Both the position numbers and the translations under genes were made by a program. Positions 13,201 to 25,200 of a stretch of 64,000 nucleotides of DNA are shown in pieces; positions within the stretch are counted from its first letter, which is position 1, and each line of letters opens with the position of its first letter. Source of the stretch: Xenopus tropicalis (Eukaryota > Chordata > Amphibia > Anura > Pipidae); NCBI RefSeq assembly GCF_000004195.4, contig NC_030683.2, forward strand, positions 8,103,593 through 8,167,592. The letters are read 5' to 3'. The notes below the pieces were generated by a model that saw only the letters and a list, made by a program, of their open reading frames with translations, had not been told where the DNA came from and made no database searches.

Positions 13201-16200
13201 ATGGGTTTCTGGATAACGGATACCATACCTGTATATATAGTTGGGGGGTTGGTTTTACCAGGATTCATGGCACCATTTCATCATTTCTGTAGTTCATTGG
13301 CAATTTACAATCTCTTTCAGCAACTGGGTCTGGTGGTTGGGACTGAATACAGCCTGAGAAAACCAGTTGTCTGTGGGTATGAGATACCGGAGCACGTTGG
13401 ACCTATATTTCCAAGTAAGTGCGGGTTTTTGGCATTTATACCCTATAAATAGATATACCCTGCTTTCTAAAGTTTGAACTTACAATGTGCAAAAATGACA
13501 ATCTGCATGGATGTAAGAGATGCTCATGCTTTTTAAATGATTTCCCTCCAATTCTCTGTCTTCGTTAGTAAGGAAAGTTGCCTTTGGTGGTATGGCTCCT
13601 GTGCTAATGGCTGACGCATCTGGAAACAGAGAAAGCATTGAAACGGTTCGGCAAGACTTCAAGGAGACCTTTGTGTGGAAAATGGTGGTCGTTGAGTGAG
13701 TATTTAATATATAACCAGATTCTGATGTAGCACATATACGTAAATCCACCCGTTATTACCCCTGTATCTCTCTGTATCTCTCTGTATCTCTCTGTATCTC
13801 TCTGTATCTCTCTGTATCTCTCTGTACAGCAGCATTCAAATGTAGAACCAGTTGGGGAGCAATACAAGCATAGAAAGAGGTGCCAAATAAGGGCTGTGAT
13901 TGGCTATTAGGGGCCTTTATGCACACTATCAGCTTACAGGGGGCTTTATTTGGTAGGAAATCTTGTTTTTATTCAACCAAAACTTGCCCCCAAGTCAGGA
14001 ATTCAAACATAACTCCCTGGTTTGGGGGCACTGAGAGCAACATCCAAGGGGTCGAGGAGTGACATGTTGCCCCTGAGCCACTGGTTGGGGATCACTGATC
14101 TACAGGCTTTGTGCACTCTCAGCGACTGTTGGATGTGCTCTGTTCTTAGTACAGGTATAGGACCCATTATCCAGACCGCTCGGGACCAAGGGTATTCCGG
14201 ATAAGGGGTCTTTCCATAATTTGGATCTCCATACCTTAAGTCTACTAAAAAATCAATAAAACATTAATTATTATTTATATCTTAGTTGGGATCAAGTACA
14301 GGTACTGTTTTATTATTACAGAGAAAAGGGAATCATTTAACCATTAAATAAACCCAATAGGGCTGTTCTGCCCCCAATAAGGGGTAATTATATCTTAGTT
14401 GGGATCAAGTACAGGTACTGTTTTATTATTACTGAGAAAAGGGAATCATTTAACCATTAAATAAACCCAATAGGACTGTTCTGCCCCCAATAAGGGGTAA
14501 TTATATCTTAGTTGGGATCAAGTACAGGTACTGTTTTATTATTACAGAGAAAAGGGAATCATTTAACCATGAAATAAACCCAATAGGGCTGTTCTGCCCC
14601 AATAAGGGGTAATTATATCTTAGTTGGGATCAAGTACAGGTACTGTTTTATTATTACAGAGAAAAGGGAATCATTTAACCATTAAATAACCCCAATAGGA
14701 CTGTTCTGCCCCAATAAGGGGTAATTATATCTTAGTTGGGATCAAGTACAGGTACTGTTTTATTATTACAGAGAAAAGGGAATCATTTAACCATGAAATA
14801 AACCCAATAGGGCTGTTCTGCCCCCAATAAGGGGTAATTATATCTTAGTTGGGATCAAGTACAGGTACTGTTTTATTATTACAGAGAAAAGGGAATCATT
14901 TAACCATGAAATAAACCCAATAGGGCTGTTCTGCCCCCAATAAGGGGTAATTATATCTTAGTTGGGATCAAGTATAAGGTACAGAGAAAAAGAAAATCAG
15001 TTTTAAAATTCTGAATTATTTGATTAAAATGGAGTTTATGGGAGACGGGCTTTCCGTAATTCGGAGCTTTCTGGATAACGGGTTTCCGGATAAGGGATCC
15101 CATACCTGTACAGGGGAATCCCTAAGCAGCCCCGGTTTTATAATATCTCTCAGGCCAGGCAATAAGCAAGCCTTGGGCTGTCTTCCTGACGAGCAATGCC
15201 TTGTATTTCATGTAACAGTCATCATATTCTATTCAAATGCAAAAAATAACCATTTTTTATTTATGAGTGACTTATATAAGTCCCTCCCCTTTTACTCATT
15301 TTAAGGATTTTAGTTAGACATGAAAAAAAAATTCCTATCAAACTCCCAATGACTGAAACCAATCTCTTCTTGCGTCCCTCAGCTCAGAAGGCAAATTAAC
15401 TTTGACCGAGAAGGTTCCAGACACTATCACCGAGTGGAAAGGTTCCATGTTTTGTCTTTCTGATGAGCAAGGAATTGGGATAACTACACAAATGGCCAAC
15501 TTCACTTCATTCCTGCCGTTCTTTGTGGAACCTTCATTGCCTTTTTCCATCAATAGAGGAGAGACCATGGTGCTGAGGGCATTCGTGTCCAACTACTTGA
15601 AGAAATGCATTACGGTAACAGACTATACTGTTAATGTAATAAGGAGCCCATAGTTGGCTCCAGTTTTAAAAACAAATAACAACCAATCAGCAGTTTTGTT
15701 TGAAAGCAAATATCTGATTGGTCACTATGGGTAACTAGACCTGGAGCAAACCTTGTGACCACGGCTGTGTATGGTGTAATTCTGATTTGGGGTTTTGTGC
15801 TGAGGTCCTTGGTCTAATGGACATTTCAGGAGCAATTTCTCTATTTTACCCTTCCAATATATGTTCCTGTTGCTCCCAGTGGGATCTCAGGCGATGCAAG
15901 CTCAGGAAACAATTACAGGACTGTGGCCTAGGAATGAATGTCTTGGAAAGATCAATCTTGTTTAGACCAGGCATTTAGCTTACCAAGCATCTCTTGCATT
16001 TCTGCTAAAAGATTTGGTATATTCCTTCTGTAGTTCCACCCTTGAGAAGTATTGGTACATGCAGAAAGAAGATGTAGGTCTGTTCTGTAGTTCTACTCAT
16101 GAAAAATCTGAGCCAGTGCTTAGCAAGCATGTTGTATGTCTTTTCCTCATGTTCCACCTATAAGGAATGTTGATATAGCTTGCGTAAATACACCCGGTTT

Positions 16201-19200
16201 ACACTTAAGAGGCTTGTTGTGTGTTCCTCCTTGAGGAGTATCGGTACTCATAGCAAGAACACTGTATTCGTCCTGTAGTTCAAGCAAGAACATTGTATTC
16301 ATTCTGTAGTTCAAGCAAGGACACTGTATTCATCCTGTAGTTCAAGCAAGAACACTGTATTCATCCTGTAGTTCAAGCCAGAACACTGTATTCATCCTGT
16401 AGTTCAACCCAGAACACTGTATTCATCCTGTAGTTCAAGCAAGAACATTGTATTCATCCTGTAGTTCAAGCCAGAACACTGTATTCATCCTGTAGTTCAA
16501 GCAAGAACACTGTATTCATCCTGTAGTTCAACCCAGAACACTGTATTCATCCTGTAGTTCAAGCAAGAACATTGTATTCATCCTGTAGTTCAAGCCTGAA
16601 CACTGTATTCATCCTGTAGTTCAAGCCAGAACACTGTATTCATCCTGTAGTTCAAGCAAGAACACTGTATTCATCCTGTAGTTCAAGCAAGAACACTGTA
16701 TTCATCCTGTAGTTCAAGCAAGAACACTGTATTCATCCTGTAGTTCAAGCAAGAACACTGTATTCATCCTGTAGTTCAAGCAAGAACACTGTATTCATCC
16801 TGTAGTTCAAGCAAGAACACTGTATTCATCCTGTAGTTCAAGCAAGAACACTGTTTTCATCCTGTAGTTCAAGCCAGAACACTGTATTCATCCTGTAGTT
16901 CAAGCAAGAACACTGTATTCATCCTGTAGTTCAAGCAAGAACACTGCATTCATCCTGTAGTTCAAGCAAGAACACTGTATTCATCCTGTAGTTCAAGCCA
17001 GAACACTGTATTCATCCTGTAGTTCAAGCAAGAACATTGTATTCATTCTGTAGTTCAAGCAAGAACACTGTATTCATCCTGTAGTTCAAGCAAGAACACT
17101 GTATTCATCCTGTAGTTCAAGCAAGAACACTGTATTCATCCTGTAGTTCAACCCAAGAGAATTCTGGGATAAAGCTTAGCAAGCATGATATATGTTCCTT
17201 CTCTAGTTCTAGAATGTATTATGCTTTAATGTAACATCTTTTGTTCCACGATACATGCACAGATCCACGTAACACTGGGACAATCTGCTGATTTTGACGC
17301 TACGCCCCAGGACGTGCAACAGGATAAATGTATCTGTGCTGGTGGAAGAGCTGTTTATTCATGGAATGTAAATGCCAAGTCTTTAGGTGAGGATATTGTA
17401 TATGCCCCCTGAATGGCACTAATTGCTCTTCCTTAGAGCTTCCACCCATAGAACTTCCATAGAGCTACATTATAGATATATATATAATAATAAGAGTTAT
17501 GGCTCACTCCATGCTAATCTGTCTTTAACATGATAGCCACTTTTAAAAATGTTTTTGCTTTACCATGTATAAAGTCCCACAAGCACAACATTTAGTTTTT
17601 TCTATATCTATGTGGTAGGTATATATTCTGCCCTCCCTATTTCCCTCTCTCTTGCTGAATAAGGCACATCTCTCATCTACACCCCACTCATTCCAGGTCA
17701 GATCAGCTTTACCCTGTCTGCTGAGACAACTCACATTGGAGACACTTGTGATGGGCCCAACGACCCATCCCAACAATCCCGCAAGGATACAGTGATCAGA
17801 ACTGTCTTGGTGGAGGTGAGAGCCAAGTATATGCCTGAGAAGGTGGACAAAGTGGGAGATGTAGAAGTAAATCAAACCCTGTGTGAAACAGTAGTGACTT
17901 ATGTTCCTTTCCTTATCTTCTCTATAAGGCTGAAGGCATCAGACGAGAATTGACCTCCAGCAATCTTGTCTGTGTGGATGGTAAGGATAAAAACTTTCTA
18001 TTCTATCTCAATGATCCCCAAAAAGCCCCCCACGAGCAACATGTTGCTCACCACCCCCTTTGATGTTGCTCCCAGGTGCCCACTTTTACATTTCTGGCTT
18101 GGAGACAAGTTTTGGAAGCACAGAGACTCCAAGCAGAGCCCCCTGCAGGCCAGCAGTCCATATAGGGCTACCAAATAGCCAATCACGGTCCTTATTTGGC
18201 ATCCCCAACAATTTTTTTTCATGAGTATGGGGCTCCCCAACACTTTCTACATATGATTGTTGGTCAAGAGTAAAAAGGGTTAATACTTTAAAGGCCCCAA
18301 GTTGTATGGGCTCCACAGATGTTTTTTTGTATGATGTTTATTTACTATTATTTCAGTATTTTCTGTCACCCAATCATGTTGTCAGAAAACTAACCTTCTG
18401 TGTATGTAGGCTGAAGAACTCTCTTGGTTCTTCCACCCCGATGTTTTATGAAACCCATATGAACTACTGCAACACATTAATCAGTAAAGACCAATTCCAG
18501 TGCAAACTAGAAATCATACATTTCATTGCTTCTTAATTCATCAAGCCTTTTTCCCAATTATAAGCCTAAATATATAACCAGTAGATACCTAATATTTTAA
18601 AAATGATGCCATATCCCACCCACTAGCAGTGCTTCACGTCACAGGCACATTTCTAGTGCAGATAAAACATAGCAACAATCTCTAAAAAAATCTATTTGGA
18701 TATTGCAAATTCGAAATACTCGATTTTTCGAGATTTATCAATCAAAAAAAAAACCTCGAAACTTTGTATGACAAAAACTGGGCAATAGTGATGAGCGAAT
18801 CTGTTCCGTTTCGCTTCACCGAAAAATTTGCGAATCTTTCAAAAGATCCACGAAACGGCAAAAAATTCGCGAAAGGGCGAAAATGTTGTGCGCCAAAAAA
18901 AAATTGTCGCCCGCAGCTATTATTTTGTTGCACGGCTATTATTTTGTTGCCCACAGCTATTATTTTGTCGCCCGCGGCTATTATTTTGTCGCACTGCTAT
19001 TATTTTGTCGCAAGGCTATTATTTTGTCTCATTGCTATTATTTTGTCGCACTGCTATTATTTTGTCGCACGGCTATTATTTTGTCGCACGGCTATTATTT
19101 TGTTGCATGGCTATTATTTTGTTGCACAGCTTTTATTTTGTCGCCCGCGGCAATTATTTTGTTGCACGGCTATTATTTTGTTGCACGGCTATTATTTTGT

Positions 19201-22200
19201 TGCACTGCTACTATTATGTTGCACGGCTATTATTTTGTCACCCGTGGCTATTATTTTGTTGCACTGCTATTATTTTGTTGCACGGCTATTATTTTGTTGC
19301 ACTGCTATTATTTTGTTGCACTGCTATTATTATCTTGCACGGCTATTATTTTGTTGCCCACAGCTATTATTTTGTCGCACGGCTATTATTTTGTCGCCCG
19401 CGGCTATTATTTTGTCGCACTGCTATTATTTTGTCGCAAGGCTATTATTTTGTCGTAAGGCTATTATTTTGTCTCATTGCTATTATTTTGTCGTACTGCT
19501 ATTATTTTGTCGCACGGCTATTATTTTGTCGCACGGCTATTATTTTGTTGCATGGCTATTATTTTGCTGCACAGCTTTTATTTTGTCGCCCGCGGCAATT
19601 ATTTTGTTGCACAGCTATTATTTTGTTGCACGGCTATTATTTTGTTGCACTGCTATTATTATGTTGCACGGCTATTATTTTGTCACCCGTGGCTATTATT
19701 TTGTTGCACGGCTATTATTTTGTCACCCGTGGCTATTATTTTGTTGCACGGCTATTATTATGTTGCACGGCTATTATTTTGTCACCCGTGGCTATTATTT
19801 TGTTGCACGGCTATTATTTTGTCACCCGTGGCTATTATTTTGTTGCACAGCTATTATTATGTTGCACGGCTATTATTTTGTTGCCCGTGGCTATTATTTT
19901 GTTGCACGGCTATTATTTTGTTGCCCGTGGCTATTATTTTGTTGCATGGCTATTATTTTGTTGCACGGCTATTCTTTTGATGCCAGGGACTATTTTTTTT
20001 TTACACTGGCGACAATTTTTGGATCGTGTAGAACATAAGTTGGAAATGGAATTATATAGACATGGCCTTCACAGAGAAGTATAATAAACTGCAGTAGGTC
20101 AACATTGGTATTGGTCTGTTCTTAGCATAATTGTGCAGGAAAAAATATTGTAAATTGGATTTATATACCTGTTTAAAGTGTATTTGTGTCTTATTCTTAG
20201 GTTCTAATTCTGAAATACCCATCGGTATTACTCCCCCAGATAATGTAGTCCCGGGCTCAGCTAATGGCTACGTCATTGCCCTAGGTGAGTAGATGATTTG
20301 TGGATATTCAGCTGCCATCTCTGTTGCTCTTTACATTTTATCATTCTTCTCTCCTTCCATTTCTCTTTCATTCAGGTGATATCATTGGCCTCCCACTGCG
20401 TAATCTGCAGAATCTGCTCCAGTTGCCCTATGGGTGTGGTGAACAGAACCTTGCCCGTTTGGCTCCCATTTCAGATGTTCTGGATTATCTGAACACCACA
20501 GCACAGCTCACTGATGAGACTCTTCAGACTGGGATTAGATTCATGAATGAAGGTGAGACCAGTGGAAAATTGTGGAAAGTCAAACATTTTCTATAAATAC
20601 AAAGAACTTGTTCCGTATCATATATATTTGTAAGTGCGCTCACGTATCTTCAGGTACAGCATGTCTAGCCGCTTCAAAAGTCAATAGTTGAGGTGATTTC
20701 CACCGTTTTAAAATAGTGATTGCAGAAGGTTTGGGATACAGCATTGTGTGGGAGAATAGAGGAAAGAAGGGGGCAGGTAGGAGCTGGGGAACATGATGGC
20801 AACAATACACTGTATGTAGGAGAAAAAGGAGAAGACAAGAGGTTAGAAGGCACCACCTTTCACCATAGATATTTGAGCTGGCAGCTAGCAGCTACCCAAG
20901 CATATAGTTATCTCCAACCAGTGGCTCGGGAGCAACATGTTACTCACCAGCTCCCAGTGGCCTTAGGAGGTGCCTATTTTTGAATTCCACACAAGTTTTG
21001 GTTGCATAAAAACCAGATGTACTGACAAACAGAGCCTCCTATAGGCTGCTAGTAGACACAGAGGCTACCAAATAGCCAATGACACCCCTTATTTGGCACC
21101 CCCAGGAATATTTTCCATGCTCTTGTTGCTCCCCATCTCTTTTTACATTTAAATGTGGCTCATGGGTCAAAAAGGTTGGGGATCCCTGATGTAGGGGATT
21201 TGATTAAGAACAGAAGCTCTGAACCAGAAAACTACAGTAAGAAAAGGGGCTAAGTGAAGTGATCTGGTCCAAAGACAGACCACACCAGCAGACTTTACCT
21301 CTCAGCCACTGTTACCATTTATGTGGGTACCACAGAGGGCAGTGAGGTATGGATAATGACACAACTAGCAGATCAGTATAAAGATCACTAGTGAGGGAAG
21401 CAACGTTTGGTAGTAGCCCCAAAAGCTCTACCAACCAATCAGCAGTTAGCCTTTGGTCATCTACTGTAGTGTGATTGGTTACTTTCTGTTACCAGAGCCA
21501 ATGTTGCACTTTTGTTTTTCTCTGTCTCATATTTATTAACAGAAATAGCTCCTTGTCTGTCTCTTCTCTGACCCGTCTCTTGTTCCTTGTCAAGTACTAA
21601 AACTGCCCGAAACTGGGACTTTATAGGGAAAAAATATTTTTGGTTTCTGAATATGTCATCCAGGATAGAACGTTTAAGTGTATTTTTGGTGCAATATGGC
21701 AATCTTTCTTTGTGATGGTCTCCAGTTGTCTCTCCGACTGTTCCACTTGTCTCTCTAATTACAGGTTATTACCGGCAGTTGAGATTTAAACTGTGGAATG
21801 GAGCCTATTCTACATTTTGGGGCTGGGATTCCCATCCAAATTCTTGGTAAGAGCAAATGTCTGCAGCAGCAGTTCTCTTGATGCAATTGTTCTAGGGTTC
21901 CCCTCCATTAATAGATGCAACTGCTCCGGATTAGAAGAGGAAGGCAGAAAGTACTGAGCATAATTATATAGAAGTGCAAATAGCACATTTTAATGAATTT
22001 AGGTGGAATTTATTATGGGGAAAAGCCCATTCCCCTTGCAGATGTCTGATGAAGGCAAATAATTAGAAAACTATGAAAAATAAATAATGAAGACTAATTG
22101 AAAAGTTGCTTAGAATTGACCTTTCTATAACGTACTTAACATGTAGATAACTAAAGCATGACCTGTCCCTTTATGCCCCAGTCCTGTTACGTATCAGTGA

Positions 22201-25200
22201 GACCTTGCGTTTCCATGTAGCCCTGCCCATAGGCCCCAGCGACTGACCTACTGTATGACAAGTTCTTAACAGAGAGGTCTCGCTTTGTTCCAGGCTCACC
22301 GTTTCTACCTATATAACGCTGGAAAAATGTAAGAAACGTATTTTTATTGATCCACAAATCCAGCAGCAAACGTTAATTTACTTGCAAGAGAGGCAGAAGT
22401 TGGAAACCGGCTGCTTTGTGCCAGAGGGGCATCCGTACATATACGAGGTAAGAAAGATGGATGCGGAGTTACGGGGTCCCCTCTTGGGTTGTGTAGTGGC
22501 TGCAGTAGTTCCACTGGCAACATGTAACCTTTCTAACTGCCAACCTGTATATCTTGAACCTACGTGGCAACATATAACCTTTCTATCTGCCAACCTGTAT
22601 ATCTTGAATCTACCTGCCAACCCAAAACCTTTCTATCTGCCAACCTGTATATCTTGAATCTACCTGGCAACATATAAACTTTCTATCTGCCAACCTGTAT
22701 ATCTTGAATCTACCTGGCAACATATAACCTTTCAATCTGCCAACCTCCAAGTCTTCAGTCTACCTGCCAACCTGCAACCTCACCCTCCTTGTTAACTTAT
22801 AGCCTAATATGCCCACACTTGCTCTCTCTGCCAACCTGCAACACCCTACTCTCCCTGCCAGTCTATAGCTACTTATTCCATCTGAGAATCTCAAGTTACT
22901 TGTTCTCCCTGCCAACCTGTAACCCTCTTACTCTTAATGCAAACATGAAGTTCTCCCATCTTTTTATAATGTAGCTCCTCCCCCTGCCAACCCCCATTTA
23001 CTCTTTGCTCATTCTGCCAACCTATAGACCCTTATTATCTTTAGAACCCATGGACCCTTGTTTTTTTCTGACAATTTCTTGCTTCTTACTTTACTTTGGC
23101 CCTTACTCTCCCTGCCTTCATGGGTGTATATAGGTTTCTGTATTTCTCTTATATCTCTTGAACAGAATGAGAAAGATGAGGAGGCAATCAGCGTCCAGTT
23201 CACAGCTACCCTCGCTATTGCTCTTCTGAAGTCTGACTACAGCCTTGGGGTAAGTAAGAATTAAAGGGGTGACCCCCCCAGTACAACTACAGGGTTCTTT
23301 CTCAGCAAGACACAAATATCGGATCTATATGAACAACACTTAGAGGGATACTGCCAACTTGCAGAGTAGCAGTAAAGTGTGAGTGAAGTTTATCAGAGCA
23401 CAGGTCACATGGCTGTGGCACCCTGGGAAATGAAGAATATGGCTAGCCCCATGGGAAAAACAGATTACAATGCAGGATTCTGCGGGAGAAGCTCTATTAA
23501 CTGATGGGTTTTATAACAGACATGGCTTCCCATGACATTGTTCCTTGAAGCTATCCCTTTAACGTCTTGTCTAAGCTTGGACAGGCACATACTCTGTTAC
23601 CTACAGTACCATTACATGCACCCAGGCTCTCTATGTGCCCACTCTATGTGCCAACTAACATCATTTACAACACAGTGTACATTTATGGTCTATGGGGTGT
23701 ATTTCTTCCCTTACCCAATCACCAGTCCTCCTCACATAAATATCCCATAAAGCAAACACAACACTTAGGGACACATTTACAAAAGCACGAATGCTCGAGC
23801 GTATTTTTGCCGTTTTTTTTTTCGGGCGTCCGCGCGACTTTTTCGTACAGCGCACGACTTTTTCGGACGTTTGCACGAAAAAATTCGGAAAGGTTTTACC
23901 GCTGTTTACAATTGTTCGGTATGAAAATTTCATGACTTTCGGATTGCCAATACGATATTATCGTGACTAATACGATTTCTTTGTAAACATTTTCGTGATA
24001 TTTGCGATCTTCCGAAATTTTCGTTTCCAATACGATTTTTTCCCATTCGTGATTCGGATTCGTGGATTAGTAAATGTGCCCCATAATGTATGGCTGTTCA
24101 GTCTCCAAAAAAAACATTTTTTTTCTATATCAGCCTGCTACCCCATGTCTTACCAGCAGAATAAGCCAACCCCACCTACCCCAGTCGCCATCCTTACCCA
24201 GATGTACCGTACAGCACCCCTATCAGAAACACACATTACCTTATATAATTCCCACACACCTTATACCGGCCCCCCAACCTTTTTAACCAATGAGCCACAT
24301 TCAAATGTAAAAAGAGTTGGGGAGCAACAAAAGCATGAAAAAATGTTCATGGGGGTGCCAAATAAGGGCTGTGATTGGCTATTGTATTGGTAGCCCCTAT
24401 GTGGGCTGGCAGCCTACATGCAGCCAAAACTTGCCTCCAAGACAGAAATTCAAAACTAAGCCCCTATTGGGCCTTATACATTCACTGTATACTGTATACA
24501 GGCAGTGGGTAGCATGACCGTTCTGGGGTCTTGGGTTCACCAATGCATCTTCAAAGCTTTCGGCTGAGGTTGACCCGCTACTCTGAGCAGTTCAATTTGT
24601 ACAAGTGCCGTTCCCTCTTATTCCATTGCAGAAGACAATGCTGGAAGGGGCTATGGCGTGCCTCAGAAATGCCTCTACCAGGGGGCAGAAGAGGATCAAT
24701 CAGGCCCTGATGCTCTACGCCTTCACCTTAGCCGGGGATGAGGACCGCAGGGCAACTCTACTGGCGACAGTGAAGCAAGAGGCTGTTTCTGAAGGTACTG
24801 TTCCATACATACTGCAGCCATCAGTTCCCCCACACTTTTTAGTAGGGATTCCTAATGTCATGATAGGGGTTGCTCACAAAAAGACATTTCAGAAAGGCTT
24901 TTAAACCAAAATGTGTTAAAGAACCCCACCCAACACAGAAACCCTTAATATCCCTATCCCTGTAATCCGTTCCTTCAAACAGGAATAAATACCATTTTAT
25001 ATGTTGAAATCTCCATTTTGTTTCCTCCCACCCAGGAGGCACCTTGCACTGGGAGCAGGAAGGTACAACTGGAACGGGGTCAGTTCCTTTCTTTTACCCC
25101 CGTCGCCCAGCAGCGGATGTGAGAATCACTTCCTACATCCTTCTTTGTATGGCCAAGGCTTCCACTGTCACCCAGGATGACCTTACCTACATGGCTCAAA

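Noticed and set aside
16256..17157. CRISPR-like direct repeats
   Set aside because: The 31-bp units follow one another directly with no unique spacers, and the DNA is from a vertebrate.
18764..20084. Overlapping open frames of 424, 418, 191 and 167 codons
   Set aside because: They are read-through of a 19-bp tandem repeat with no stop in any plus frame, inside an A2M intron and a MITE.
22382..22657. 91-codon open frame extending exon 21 downstream
   Set aside because: Only the part to 22447 is exon; the rest is intron read-through into a 50-bp repeat after a good GTAAGA donor.
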